A stretch of DNA of 64,000 nt from Vibrio gazogenes. GTDB taxonomy: Bacteria; Pseudomonadota; Gammaproteobacteria; Enterobacterales; Vibrionaceae. The position numbers were made by a program, and so were the translations under genes. Of the stretch, positions 26,772-36,215 are shown piece after piece (position 1 is the stretch's first letter; every line of letters begins with the position of its first letter). Location of the stretch: NCBI RefSeq assembly GCF_002196515.1, contig NZ_CP018835.1:3100001-3164000 (forward strand), written 5' to 3'. Below the pieces are notes generated by a model. The model was not told where the DNA came from, ran no database searches, and saw nothing but the letters and a program-made list of their open reading frames with translations.

Positions 26772-27569
26772 TTAACGGGAACGGACAACATCTGCAGCAG
26801 AAAATTGCGGATAACTATCGGGTTTGCCGCGATTCAATTTACTCAGGAAGCTCCCATCTTTGACAGGTACATTGGCTGAGCCGTAGTCATAACGATTGAG
26901 TTGGTTTCTCAACGTGTCGTTACTGACGTGATCACCATACATGGTATACCAACTGACAATATCAGGTGTGACAAAATAGCCATATGGGTTTTCAGCGACC
27001 TCACCGATCTTACTGAATCGGAATGCATGCGTCAGGAGACCATCCTTGTGATAAACGAATTTGATATGTTTGCCATTGGTATCTAACTCTGAAACCGCCC
27101 GTGTGGTCAGGTTACCGTGGGCGCTGTAACTTCCGTGTGTCACGGTGCCATTTTTAGTCCAGATCACCACATTTTCCCAATCATGACGGTGACCACTTTG
27201 GATACCATTGAGAATTTGGTCCTTGAGAAAATATAGGGCGTAGAAGTGAGCACAATACTGATCTGAGCCATTGATCTTGCAGGCATAACGATGATAAGTA
27301 TTGGATAAATTGAGAAAGCTGCTGCTCCGACAACCAGAGGTTAAGCCGCCAGAGGGTTTCAACCCGCCATTTTGCTGACCAGTACGGCTGATGCCGGCAC
27401 TTGGCAGGCAGCCATCGGTATCGAAATCAAACACAGGGGCGATAGAGTAGGCATCAACAGATGCCGGCAGCGCTTGATCCAGTTTAGAAAAATCATCGGC
27501 ATCAGCCGTGTTGCAAACTAACAGTGATAGGGAAAATATCAAACCATAGTGATGTCTGTATTTTGGCAT
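26772..27569 (-). CDS. Nep1-like protein (NPP1 family, necrosis-inducing)
   Basis: 265 residues from ATG 27569, with AAAGGAAG upstream. A signal peptide is followed by the NPP1 domain. GHRHDWE at residues 126-132 is the invariant heptapeptide of Nep1-like proteins, needed for cation binding and toxicity in characterised members. NGGLKPSGGLTSGC and CAHFYALYFLKD also match family landmarks, and four Cys could form two disulfides. NLPs bind glycosylinositol phosphorylceramide of plant membranes and cause leakage, and are found in oomycetes, fungi and a few bacteria. Whether this one is toxic is not shown. It lies close to two pectin lyases. Confidence 0.92.
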   Translation of the reverse strand: MPKYRHHYGLIFSLSLLVCNTADADDFSKLDQALPASVDAYSIAPVFDFDTDGCLPSAGISRTGQQNGGLKPSGGLTSGCRSSSFLNLSNTYHRYACKINGSDQYCAHFYALYFLKDQILNGIQSGHRHDWENVVIWTKNGTVTHGSYSAHGNLTTRAVSELDTNGKHIKFVYHKDGLLTHAFRFSKIGEVAENPYGYFVTPDIVSWYTMYGDHVSNDTLRNQLNRYDYGSANVPVKDGSFLSKLNRGKPDSYPQFSAADVVRSR

Positions 27570-27894
27570 ATTGTGCTTCCTTTCATTGATAGGGGGGGAT
27601 AACAAATATTCAATTAGGTGCTTATTGTCGTCAAGCCGTTTTTACTTGAACCAACAAAGTCTAAACTTGATAGATGACAAGAAAACGAATCAGATGATGC
27701 TTTTCGGTGATGGAATGGTACTTTTTGTATAGAAGACGCTTCTTTCTCTCCCGGATTTACCGCACAATAGTTTGCATCAAATAGTTTAAGTGAATTTTTT
27801 TGAATCAATGAAGCCATCCTCAAAAGCAGTGGTCGTGTGTCGCGATGCGTTGTTGTATCAGTGAGTGATGAGTGAATGAGACATGGAGCCGGAT
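27570..27894. other. Region between the Nep1-like gene and glpR
   Basis: 325 bases carrying the divergent promoters. The minus-strand frames at 27614-27823 and 27820-28053 lack ribosome-binding sites and are not called. TGGAGC, 6 bases before GTG 27895, decides the glpR start. No perfect operator was found. Confidence 0.35.
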
Positions 27895-28710
27895 GTGAAG
27901 CAAATTCCGAGACATCAGAAAATAATAGAACTGGTCAAAAAACATGGTTACATCAGTACCGATGAACTGGTGGCACGCTTTCACGTTAGCCCACAAACGA
28001 TTCGTCGTGATTTGAATGAGTTGGCTGACGAAAATAAAATCCGTCGTTATCATGGTGGTGCGACGGTACCAATCAGCTCAGAGAATGATTCTTATACGAC
28101 TCGTAAGTCACATAACTATTCTGAAAAAGATCATATTGCTGAAGCCTTGGTGAAGCACATACCGAATCATGCCACACTGTTTATTGATATCGGGACAACC
28201 CCTGAAGCGGTTGCGCGCGCATTGAGTCGAAGTCACCAACAGTTGCGTATCGTGACGAATAACCTGAATGTGGCAAGCATTCTGCTCTCAAAGCCGGACT
28301 TTAATGTCATTTTGGCTGGTGGTGAAGTGCGTAACCGCGATGGTGGGATTATCGGGGAAGCAACGTTAGACTTCATTCAGCAGTTTCGGCTAGATTTCGG
28401 TATTCTCGGGATTAGTGGGATCGATTTTGATGGGTCGTTGCTGGACTTTGATTACCATGAAGTCCGTGTCAAACAGGCGATTATTGAAAACAGCCGGAGT
28501 GTATTTCTCGCGGTTGATCATTCTAAATTTGGTCGCAATGCGATGGTCAAGCTCGGTAATATCTCCCAAATTAATACCTTGTTTACTGATAAACAGCCGC
28601 CACAGGAAATCCTTTCTATTCTGGAATCTAGCCAAGTGTCTTTAGAGGTCGCGGGGACGTCATCTCAACAAACCGAGCAAGCGGTTACCGACACATCACC
28701 GTTGACTTAA
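27895..28710 (+). CDS. glpR: Glycerol-3-phosphate regulon repressor GlpR
   Basis: 271 residues if started at GTG 27895, which has TGGAG 6 bases upstream and gives (V/M)KQIPRHQKIIELVKKHGY, aligning with E. coli GlpR; an ATG at 27883 would add four residues and has a poor site. The DeoR-type HTH reads VSPQTIRRDLNELADENKIR. The effector domain contains LFIDIGTTPEAVARAL and VDHSKFGRNAMVK, as in GlpR. It represses glp genes until glycerol-3-phosphate binds. The C-terminus is about 20 residues longer than in E. coli and Ser/Thr/Gln rich. glpD lies downstream after a terminator. Confidence 0.95.
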   Translation: MKQIPRHQKIIELVKKHGYISTDELVARFHVSPQTIRRDLNELADENKIRRYHGGATVPISSENDSYTTRKSHNYSEKDHIAEALVKHIPNHATLFIDIGTTPEAVARALSRSHQQLRIVTNNLNVASILLSKPDFNVILAGGEVRNRDGGIIGEATLDFIQQFRLDFGILGISGIDFDGSLLDFDYHEVRVKQAIIENSRSVFLAVDHSKFGRNAMVKLGNISQINTLFTDKQPPQEILSILESSQVSLEVAGTSSQQTEQAVTDTSPLT

Positions 28711-28742
28711 ACCGGATCAATACCAATACAGATGACCTCATG

Positions 28743-28770
28743 AAAAACCTTCTTTTGAGAAGGTTTTTTT
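28743..28770 (+). terminator. Rho-independent terminator of glpR
   Basis: AAAAACCTTCT (28743-28753), loop TTTG, AGAAGGTTTTT (28758-28768), continuing in T. It separates glpR from glpD, which therefore needs its own promoter. Confidence 0.92.
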
Positions 28771-28784
28771 AGATCTATCGACAA

Positions 28785-28870
28785 AACGAACATATTCGAA
28801 AATAAATGATGCATTTAAACGGCAGTTAAGTTACGCTCAATAATGTTTGTAAATGTTCGTTTGCTCATTT
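28785..28870. promoter_or_regulatory. Candidate GlpR operators upstream of glpD
   Basis: AACGAACATATTCGAA (28785-28800) is an inverted repeat of CGAA-type half-sites. AAATGTTCGTTTGCTCATTT (28851-28870) carries one perfect TGTTCG half. Both use the words seen at the glpT palindrome. The second lies just before the glpD start, as expected for repression. Confidence 0.6.
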
Positions 28871-28882
28871 TGAGGTTACTTT

Positions 28883-30427
28883 ATGGATGTAATAACACCC
28901 AATCAAGAAAATCGTCTGCTGGACTTAATTATTGTCGGTGGCGGCATTAATGGTGCCGGAATCGCTGCTGATGCTGCCGGACGTGGTCTGTCCGTCGGAC
29001 TTTATGAAGCGCAAGACTTTGCCTCTGCAACCTCCTCATCCAGTTCTAAGCTGATTCATGGAGGGCTGCGTTATTTGGAACATTATGAATTTCGTTTAGT
29101 CGCAGAAGCCCTTGCTGAACGGGAAGTTTTGCTCAGAAAAGCGCCTCATGTGGCTCGCCCGATGCGTTTTCGATTGCCGCACCGGCCTTATTTGCGGCCA
29201 GCATGGATGATTCGCTGCGGACTATTTTTATATGATCATCTCGGGAAACGAACCACACTGCCAGCCAGTCATAAGGTGAATCTGGCTGAAAGCGGATTAT
29301 TAAAACCCGAAATGAAAACCGGATTTGAGTATTCAGATTGCTGGGTCGATGATGCTCGTTTAGTCGTTCTGAATATTTTAGCTGCGCAAGAAAATGGTGC
29401 AGAAGTCAGTAATTACTGTCGGGTTGAACGCGCTGTGCGTGAGAATGATATCTGGCGTGTTACGATTTATGATCAGCAATCAGATACACGCTTCGAACGT
29501 TATGCGAAAGCACTCGTCAATGCCGCCGGACCTTGGGTGAAGCAGTTCTTTGATGATGGTTTATCGACGGCATCACCACGTAATATTCGTCTGGTGAAAG
29601 GATCGCATATTGTCGTTCCCCGGATTCATCATGAAGAACAGGCGTATATCTTACAGAACAAAGATAATCGAATTGTGTTTGTCATTCCGTACATGGATGA
29701 CTTCTCTATCATCGGTACGACGGATGTTGAATATCATGGTGATCCCCGTCAGGTTGAAATTGATGATGAAGAGCAGAACTACTTAATTGATATTGTCAAT
29801 CAGCATTTTGTGCGGCAACTGTCTCGTGAAGATGTAATTTGGTCATACAGTGGGGTCCGCCCGTTGTGCGATGACGAGTCAAGTTCACCTCAGGCCGTGA
29901 CCAGAGATTATACGATTGAGTTGGAACAGGCTGGCGATCAGGCACCATTATTGTCAGTGTTTGGCGGTAAGCTGACGACTTATCGTAAACTGGGCGAAGC
30001 GGCGATGAACAAGCTCGAACCATACTTTGAACAGATGGGGAAACCGTGGACTGCCAATGTGCCTCTTCCGGGCGGTTACTTTAGTTGTACCCGGGAACAA
30101 CTAGGTGAATCGCTGCGTGCCAGTTATCCATGGCTGAGTCAGAAACAGGCATTTCGCTATGCGGTTCAGTTTGGCACCTATACTCGAAAAATGTTATCTG
30201 GGGTCAGTTGCTTAGAAGACATGGGGCGTTGTTTTGCCGAAGGTGTCTATCAACGGGAAATTGACTACATGATTGCCTGTGAATTTGTGAGAACCAGTGA
30301 TGACTTTTTATGGCGCAGAACGAAACTGGGGTTATATCTTAATCAGGAAGAGCAGCAGGCCATAGCACAATACATTACAACCCGATGTACTGACACATCA
30401 GTCTCTGATCAGTTTAAAGTCGGGTAA
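28883..30427 (+). CDS. glpD: Aerobic glycerol-3-phosphate dehydrogenase GlpD
   Basis: 514 residues, slightly longer than E. coli GlpD (501). It oxidises glycerol-3-phosphate to dihydroxyacetone phosphate at the inner membrane, passing electrons to quinone. DLIIVGGGINGAGIAADAAG is the FAD-binding motif; ATSSSSSKLIHGGLRYLEHY is the family signature, and YSGVRPLCDDESSSPQAVTR forms the active-site region. It completes a catabolic set with GlpT and GlpR. No glpF or glpK is present in the window. Confidence 0.97.
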   Translation: MDVITPNQENRLLDLIIVGGGINGAGIAADAAGRGLSVGLYEAQDFASATSSSSSKLIHGGLRYLEHYEFRLVAEALAEREVLLRKAPHVARPMRFRLPHRPYLRPAWMIRCGLFLYDHLGKRTTLPASHKVNLAESGLLKPEMKTGFEYSDCWVDDARLVVLNILAAQENGAEVSNYCRVERAVRENDIWRVTIYDQQSDTRFERYAKALVNAAGPWVKQFFDDGLSTASPRNIRLVKGSHIVVPRIHHEEQAYILQNKDNRIVFVIPYMDDFSIIGTTDVEYHGDPRQVEIDDEEQNYLIDIVNQHFVRQLSREDVIWSYSGVRPLCDDESSSPQAVTRDYTIELEQAGDQAPLLSVFGGKLTTYRKLGEAAMNKLEPYFEQMGKPWTANVPLPGGYFSCTREQLGESLRASYPWLSQKQAFRYAVQFGTYTRKMLSGVSCLEDMGRCFAEGVYQREIDYMIACEFVRTSDDFLWRRTKLGLYLNQEEQQAIAQYITTRCTDTSVSDQFKVG

Positions 30428-30444
30428 GGTGGCGCCTGAGAATG

Positions 30445-32061
30445 TCATGGTTGAGATGGTTCCGGAAGCATGGGTTCAAGGTGGTCCCGGAACTGTTCGT
30501 TGTATAATAAGTGATGTAAAGGCTCCGGTGGGAAACGAAGAAACCCTTGCGTATAGTGGCATCCGATTTCCCCTAATGCTTGTTCGACACTGCAAACTTC
30601 CACACCTTCGGCAACAACACTTAAATTCAAATCTTGTGCTAACCGGATCAATGCATAGATAATGGTCCGGTTAGACTCTTTCTGATGGTATTCGGACACG
30701 AACGAGCGATCAATCTTAATCTGAGAGATTGGTAATTCACGTAAAATCACCAGAGAGGAATAACCGATGCCGAAATCATCCATACTGAATTGAAAACCCA
30801 GTGCGTGTATTTTATGAATGACACACTTCGCTTTTTCAAGATCTTCAAACACAGCCGTTTCGGTAATCTCAAACACTAAATCATCCGATTGTATTTGTCC
30901 TGCCTGACGCAGAGCACGCAGTTGATTGACGACCTCATCATCCTGAAAGTCTTTGGCTGAAAGGTTGATATGCAGACTGCCATGGAAACCGTGTGCCCTT
31001 AAGACATTTAAATCCTGAGTGGCCCGATGGATGACCCACTGTGTGAGTACGGAAATCAGCGCACTTTTTTCAGCAATGGGGATGAAGTCCCCCGGCTCAA
31101 TAAAACTACCATCCTCCTGAGGCCAGCGCAGCAGGGCTTCGAGACTGGCAATACCTTGCGTCTGACTGCGAATAATCGGTTGGTAATGCAGTTCAAAAAC
31201 GTCATTTTTGAGTGCTTCAGCTAATTTGATCGAAAGTTTAAGCTTTTTATAAGAATCGGAACCCAGTTGGTCATGATAAAACGTATAAGGTTTATGTTTT
31301 TTCTTCGAGTCATACATGGCTAAATCTGCCTGTTTCAGCAGATTGGAAACTTCATGCCCGTTGTGTGGATATTTGGTGATCCCAACACTTGCTGATGTCT
31401 TCATTGAGTAAGTCATCACTTTCACGGGTGCATGAAGGGCATCATGAATGGCATCCACCGCACTGAGAATTGTGTCATCGTCATTACTGCCGGATAAGAT
31501 TAGCGCAAACTCATCGCCACCCATACGGTATAACCGACCATATTGTTTGGTGTTTTCCTGTAACAGATTGGCGACTGAAATCAGAAACTTATCGCCAAAA
31601 TAGTGGCCCAAACCATCGTTGATCTGTTTGAAATTATTCAGGTCAATCAGCAATAAGCTAAACAACTGTTTTGATTGAACGAGGGTTTGGAGCGAACTGA
31701 ATAAATATTTACGGTTTGCCAGTGATGTCAGACTGTCGTGTAGAGAATGATACTGTTCATCCTGAGCAGAACGATTGAGCTGATGGAGTATATTTCGGGA
31801 CTGTGAAACGAGTAATGTAATCAGAAAACTAGTCCCGAGGATAATCAGAGAAATCATCAACAGATAGGGGTTCATCGGTCTGTCAACCAGCGCGATAAGC
31901 ATGGAAAGATAGCCAAGAACAAAGACAGAGAGCAACGTGATCAGTACTTTCCATCGGGACGCTTGTTCTGTGCGACCGATCTGGTAGGTAGGTTTCATAC
32001 TGTAAATCAGTAGAAGAATGCCGACAGCAACATTCGCGAAGGCGATATATTTCATGACCAT
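30445..32061 (-). CDS. Membrane GGDEF-EAL protein (cyclic-di-GMP turnover)
   Basis: 538 residues. Two to three membrane segments (about residues 4-22, 38-60, 66-87) precede a GGDEF domain with RMGGDEFAL intact and DLNNFKQINDGLGH substrate contacts. The EAL domain follows, with SLEALLRW, ITETAVF, DDFGIGYSSL, IKIDRSF and VVAEGVE all present. Both the diguanylate cyclase and phosphodiesterase sites look intact, so the protein could be bifunctional; which activity dominates cannot be told. No periplasmic sensor domain is visible. It is convergent with glpD, 17 bases apart. Confidence 0.93.
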   Translation of the reverse strand: MVMKYIAFANVAVGILLLIYSMKPTYQIGRTEQASRWKVLITLLSVFVLGYLSMLIALVDRPMNPYLLMISLIILGTSFLITLLVSQSRNILHQLNRSAQDEQYHSLHDSLTSLANRKYLFSSLQTLVQSKQLFSLLLIDLNNFKQINDGLGHYFGDKFLISVANLLQENTKQYGRLYRMGGDEFALILSGSNDDDTILSAVDAIHDALHAPVKVMTYSMKTSASVGITKYPHNGHEVSNLLKQADLAMYDSKKKHKPYTFYHDQLGSDSYKKLKLSIKLAEALKNDVFELHYQPIIRSQTQGIASLEALLRWPQEDGSFIEPGDFIPIAEKSALISVLTQWVIHRATQDLNVLRAHGFHGSLHINLSAKDFQDDEVVNQLRALRQAGQIQSDDLVFEITETAVFEDLEKAKCVIHKIHALGFQFSMDDFGIGYSSLVILRELPISQIKIDRSFVSEYHQKESNRTIIYALIRLAQDLNLSVVAEGVEVCSVEQALGEIGCHYTQGFLRFPPEPLHHLLYNEQFRDHLEPMLPEPSQP

Positions 32062-32354
32062 ATATAGACCCCAGCGATGCAGCGTCCAACAGCCCCGATG
32101 GGCATACCACGTAATTTGGTGAAATGTTACACAGTTTTTCTTTTTATGACAATCTCTTAGCAGTACTTCTTGGGGTATTTAAGCAAATATTTCATGTTGC
32201 ACATTCAATCGTGTGAGTATGTTTTTTCGCTTAAGATGTTACTTGAGTACACGTGAAAATCGTCTATTTATTAAGCATAGAGCACTTTTGACATGAATGT
32301 CAGAGATTATCACGTTGTCGGTATATCAATACCATATGTTCGAGAGGAGAGGGA

Positions 32355-33038
32355 CTACTTTATCATCTGGTACAGACGCCTTGGCCGTCCGCCGGTATTG
32401 TAGTTGAGCACCAGACGTAACACACCTTCAGATTCAAGATATTCCAGATAACGTCTGGCAGTGATACGACTGAAACTCATGCGCTCGCTGATATCATCTG
32501 CGGAAAAATCGTGTAGCTGTTCTTGATAAAGTAACGCTTTCAATGATTCGAGTGTCGTGGCGTCGATCCCCTTTGGGGTTTGACGAATCGGCTGAATCGG
32601 GGATTTACGGAGTAACTGATCAATATCGTCCTGATCGACGGTCGAATTGCTGATAAGTTTTTGTTTATATTGAATATAATCATCAAGGGCCTGATTGATG
32701 CGCGACATACGAATTGGTTTCACCAGATAGTCAATCACCCCGAGTTGGACGGCTTTTTCAACGGTCGTCGTTTCACGCTCGGCCGTTGTCATGATGAAGT
32801 GGCAGTCAGCGGCTTGTTGACGAAGTTGTTGAATCAATGTCAGACCGTTCCCATCGGGAAGCGTAATATCAACAAACACGAGTTGTGGTTGAAATGCATT
32901 GAACTGGATTTGTGCATCGGCACAACTTTCACTGACAGCAACGACCTGAAAATGAGGGTGTTGGTTGATTGTTGATTCCAAGGTATAGCTGGCTCGAATA
33001 TCGTCTTCAAGCAACATTACTCGGGTCTTCATCGTCAT
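32355..33038 (-). CDS. CitB/DcuR-family response regulator
   Basis: 227 residues. The receiver domain (about residues 5-120) has VMLLEDD acidic residues, phosphoacceptor Asp in VFVDITLPDGNGL and the Lys of DYLVKPIRM. The C-terminal HTH contains FSADDISERMSFSRITARRY. This matches regulators of the DcuR/CitB/DpiA group. Its first 32 bases overlap the sensor kinase gene, so they are made together. By position it should control the neighbouring fumarate reductase and C4-dicarboxylate transport genes. The split between DcuR and CitB types is not certain. Confidence 0.92.
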   Translation of the reverse strand: MTMKTRVMLLEDDIRASYTLESTINQHPHFQVVAVSESCADAQIQFNAFQPQLVFVDITLPDGNGLTLIQQLRQQAADCHFIMTTAERETTTVEKAVQLGVIDYLVKPIRMSRINQALDDYIQYKQKLISNSTVDQDDIDQLLRKSPIQPIRQTPKGIDATTLESLKALLYQEQLHDFSADDISERMSFSRITARRYLEYLESEGVLRLVLNYNTGGRPRRLYQMIK

Positions 33039-34635
33039 GCGCCTCTTCTTTCTTTTCTAAATAGATACTGAACAAAGTGGTATGTTGTTCAGTGCGTTCC
33101 CAGTCAATGCTGCCGTGAAAGTAATCGACCAACTGTTTGACAAGGTACAGGCCAACGCCATTTTGTTCATCTTCCTGCTTTGAGCTGACACCAAACTCTA
33201 GGATATGCTCTGCGATTTCATCGGGGATACCTGTCCCGTTATCCTGAATTTCCAGCATGATGTATCTACCACGGTCACTGAGATAAACGGTGACTTCAGG
33301 CTGTACCTCCCCCCGGTGTTGCCAGGCAGCCAGCAGCGCATTATCTACCAAATTACCAATAATCGTCACTAGTTTTTCAGACGTTTGTTTGGTGTAACTT
33401 GCCAGAGTCGTATCAATGTCGATAGTAAATTTTACCCCCATCTCGGAGGCTTTGTTAAATTTAGCCAGTAACAGACCGGCCACCGCACTGTCTGACACAC
33501 TTAATACAATATGATTGATAACCGCCTGATAGCGGTCGGTTTCTTGCTGAATAAAGTCAATCGATTCTTCATATTTACCAATTTGTAGCATTCCCGACAG
33601 CACATTGAGTTTGTTCGAATACTCGTGGGTTTTGCTACGGAGCAATTCAGCATAGTTTTTTAAATAGATAATTTCTTTTTCCAGCTCATTGGGGCTCAGG
33701 TTGGTGAAGAATACAATGACATGCCCAATTAAGCCTTTGGTGGTTTTGATCGGATAAAGGTTCGCTCGGTATTTGATCTTACCAATACTGAATTCTTCCT
33801 GATGGAAGCGTCCTTGATTCTCCAGTACCAAATGGCTGAGTGGAATAGAATAGTGGGAAAGAGGATGATGCTGATAGTCATAGCGATTTAATACTCCCAT
33901 TGAGAGGAGTTTCATCGCGCTGTTATTGATCATGGTGATGTTCATATCATGATCAACCGCAATAATGGCATCCCGAATACTGTCAAAGACCATCCCGTGC
34001 TCACGAAACTTATTGACGATAAATTCTGGCTCGTAATCGAGAAATGTCTTTTTCATCTTGAGTAAAAAGGCAACGGTTGTACCGATACCAAACAGATAGA
34101 TGAGTGCGATCAACAAGCCGATATGAACATGTTGGCGAAAAATGATATCGGAAATTCTTTCTGATAAATAACCAATACACACTGCACCAACTTGTTTACC
34201 GTGATCATAAATCGGCACGAAATTGCGAATCGCTTTCCCGAGAGAGCCCTTCGCTTCGGTACTGTAGGATTGACCGGTTTGTAAGACTCGGTTGATATCT
34301 TTACCAATGAAATGTTTGCCGACCCGATTGTGATCCGGATGACTGAGACGAATGGCTTGCTGATCGACCACCACGATGTAAGAGGCGTCGGTTCGAGAGC
34401 GAATCGACTCAATATAATCACGGATCGTATCCGTTGCCGGATGTGTAGCCTTCGTGCGCAAGGCCTGAATGACTTTAGGGTCATGTGCAATCACACGGGC
34501 GAGTTCCAGCCCCCGGGCTTCGAGACCTGACTGATAAGAATTCTGTAACAGGTACAATATCGCGATCGTCATGACGATCACGACAGAAGAGGTGGTCGCA
34601 ATCGTCGTTAAAGTCAGGTAACTCTTTAGTTTCAT
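33007..34635 (-). CDS. CitA/DcuS-family sensor histidine kinase
   Basis: 542 residues. Membrane helices (about residues 10-30 and 175-195) flank a periplasmic PAS-like (sCache) sensor. DASYIVVVDQQAIRLSHPDH and RNFVPIYDHGKQVGAVCIGY match the dicarboxylate-binding fold of DcuS/CitA. A cytoplasmic PAS is followed by a kinase core with the phospho-acceptor His in SKTHEYSNKLNVLSGML, and N and G boxes (LVDNALLAAWQH, EIQDNGTGIP). It senses C4-dicarboxylates or citrate outside the cell. Placed next to frd and Dcu genes, a DcuS-like role in fumarate respiration is most likely. Confidence 0.92.
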   Translation of the reverse strand: MKLKSYLTLTTIATTSSVVIVMTIAILYLLQNSYQSGLEARGLELARVIAHDPKVIQALRTKATHPATDTIRDYIESIRSRTDASYIVVVDQQAIRLSHPDHNRVGKHFIGKDINRVLQTGQSYSTEAKGSLGKAIRNFVPIYDHGKQVGAVCIGYLSERISDIIFRQHVHIGLLIALIYLFGIGTTVAFLLKMKKTFLDYEPEFIVNKFREHGMVFDSIRDAIIAVDHDMNITMINNSAMKLLSMGVLNRYDYQHHPLSHYSIPLSHLVLENQGRFHQEEFSIGKIKYRANLYPIKTTKGLIGHVIVFFTNLSPNELEKEIIYLKNYAELLRSKTHEYSNKLNVLSGMLQIGKYEESIDFIQQETDRYQAVINHIVLSVSDSAVAGLLLAKFNKASEMGVKFTIDIDTTLASYTKQTSEKLVTIIGNLVDNALLAAWQHRGEVQPEVTVYLSDRGRYIMLEIQDNGTGIPDEIAEHILEFGVSSKQEDEQNGVGLYLVKQLVDYFHGSIDWERTEQHTTLFSIYLEKKEEAHDDEDPSNVA

Positions 34636-34766
34636 AAGCTTAGATTCATAGATTTAACGTCAGAAATGACTCGCCAATCGGCTCACGCCGCAAGTCGGTG
34701 ACATTGTATCATGGGTCGGGAGGCAGTGAGACCAGCGCGAAGAGATGTCGGTGGGAAGTGAGAGCC

Positions 34767-34798
34767 TGCTCCCGTACAGCACAAGGTGTACGGGAGCA
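34767..34798. repeat. Perfect 12-bp inverted repeat after the Dcu gene
   Basis: TGCTCCCGTACA (34767-34778) pairs with TGTACGGGAGCA (34787-34798). It lies between the Dcu stop and the sensor kinase start. Neither side has a T run, so it is either an inefficient terminator or an mRNA 3'-end stabiliser. A second short palindrome, GATTCGAAAAATCGAATC, lies at 34807-34824. Confidence 0.5.
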
Positions 34799-34821
34799 GA
34801 GGGGGGATTCGAAAAATCGAA

Positions 34822-36141
34822 TCAGTGAATGGTGGTTGAGAGGAAATAACCAACCACGGTTGATGTCAGAACACAGATGAATCCCGGCAGGATAAAGCTA
34901 TGGTTGAGAACATACTTCCCAATCCGAGTGGTGCCGGTACGGTCAAAGGTAATCGCAGCCAGATCACTTGGATAGAATGGGAAGAAGAAATAAGCGTAGC
35001 ACGCAGGTAACACACCAATCAGCACTTTCGGTGGAATGCCTAAAGAAAACCCGAGAGGGAGCATGATGGTCAACACGGCTGCCTGACTTTTCAGGAAGAT
35101 AGACACCGAGAACATCGCGATGGCGAAAGCCCACGGATGTGCGTGTACAATATCGCGAACCATATCAATCAGATAGGTTTTATGGAAACTGATGATGGTG
35201 TCACTCATCCACGCAATCCCGAAGATGATAATGACAGCCGTCATCCCCGCGATAAATACATTACTGTGAACGATTTTCTTTGGTGACACTTTGGTGCTGA
35301 CCAAAATGATCGCCCCGACAGCCAGCATCAAGAATTGAATCCCGACGGACATTTTCACACCCGGAGGAAGCAGATTGAGATTTTTGCCGAACATGGCGAC
35401 AAAAACGACAGTTGCAATCCCCAGCATGAAAATGAGCAAGCCTTTTTTCGCATTTTTATCAATGTTATTGCCTTGCTCGAGTGCACTATTATCTTCAAGT
35501 TCCTGAACAAATTCAGGATCTTGGCAACGTGCTTTAAACTCTGGATCTTTGTCCAAATCTTTACCGCGCTTCAGACTCCAGGTACAGGCAACTAACAAAC
35601 CGGTCAGTGTTGCCGGAATGGTCACGATCAGAACATCTATCAGGCCGATATCGAGATGATTATCAACAGCGGTTGCCATAACAACAGCGGCTGCCGCAGC
35701 GATCGGGCTGGCAGTAATACCAACTTGTGATGCGACAGAAGCAATGGCCATTGGCCGTTCCGGACGAATTCCTTTTTTATAGGCGACATCGTAAATGACC
35801 GGTAAAAGTGGATAAACAGAGTGGCCGGTCCCGACCAGAACCGTCAGGGTATAAGTACATAGGGGGCCCAGAAAGACAATCTGACCGGGATGTTTACGCA
35901 TCAATTTTTCAGCGTATTTGACCAGAAGTTTTAAACCACCGGTGGCTTCCAGTGTCGCCGATGCGGCAACCACGGAAAGAATAATCAGCATTACACTGAC
36001 AGGGGGATGCCCTGGTGTGACCTTGAAGACGAAGGCCAAAATGGTGACACCGAGTCCACCTAACAGGCCAAATGCAATACCACCATGTCGGATACCGACA
36101 AAGATGATGGCAAGCAGCAGCAGCATATGAATATAGAACAT
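34822..36141 (-). CDS. Anaerobic C4-dicarboxylate antiporter, DcuA/DcuB family
   Basis: 439 residues with about 10-12 membrane segments. IILSVVAASATLEATGGLKL, VGTGHSVYPLLPVIYDVAYK and YPSDLAAITFDRTGTTRIGK are conserved through the Dcu family; GTGH and RPERPM favour DcuB over DcuA. Such carriers exchange external fumarate or malate for internal succinate during fumarate respiration. It follows frdABCD on the same strand after a 74-base gap with a strong hairpin, and precedes the sensor kinase. This is the export half of the fumarate-respiration module. Confidence 0.93.
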   Translation of the reverse strand: MFYIHMLLLLAIIFVGIRHGGIAFGLLGGLGVTILAFVFKVTPGHPPVSVMLIILSVVAASATLEATGGLKLLVKYAEKLMRKHPGQIVFLGPLCTYTLTVLVGTGHSVYPLLPVIYDVAYKKGIRPERPMAIASVASQVGITASPIAAAAAVVMATAVDNHLDIGLIDVLIVTIPATLTGLLVACTWSLKRGKDLDKDPEFKARCQDPEFVQELEDNSALEQGNNIDKNAKKGLLIFMLGIATVVFVAMFGKNLNLLPPGVKMSVGIQFLMLAVGAIILVSTKVSPKKIVHSNVFIAGMTAVIIIFGIAWMSDTIISFHKTYLIDMVRDIVHAHPWAFAIAMFSVSIFLKSQAAVLTIMLPLGFSLGIPPKVLIGVLPACYAYFFFPFYPSDLAAITFDRTGTTRIGKYVLNHSFILPGFICVLTSTVVGYFLSTTIH

Positions 36142-36168
36142 GTGATGATCTCTTTAGCATGTGTCGAA

Positions 36169-36207
36169 CGTGACCTTGTACTCGCAGCCTGCGTTGACAA
36201 GGTCACG
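36169..36207 (-). terminator. Hairpin between frdD and the Dcu gene
   Basis: CGTGACCTTGT (36169-36179) pairs perfectly with ACAAGGTCACG (36197-36207), with an inner GCAG/CTGC stem. No T run follows on the minus strand. It may attenuate transcription from frdABCD into the transporter gene or mark RNA processing. Confidence 0.5.
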
Positions 36208-36215
36208 AAAGGGGG

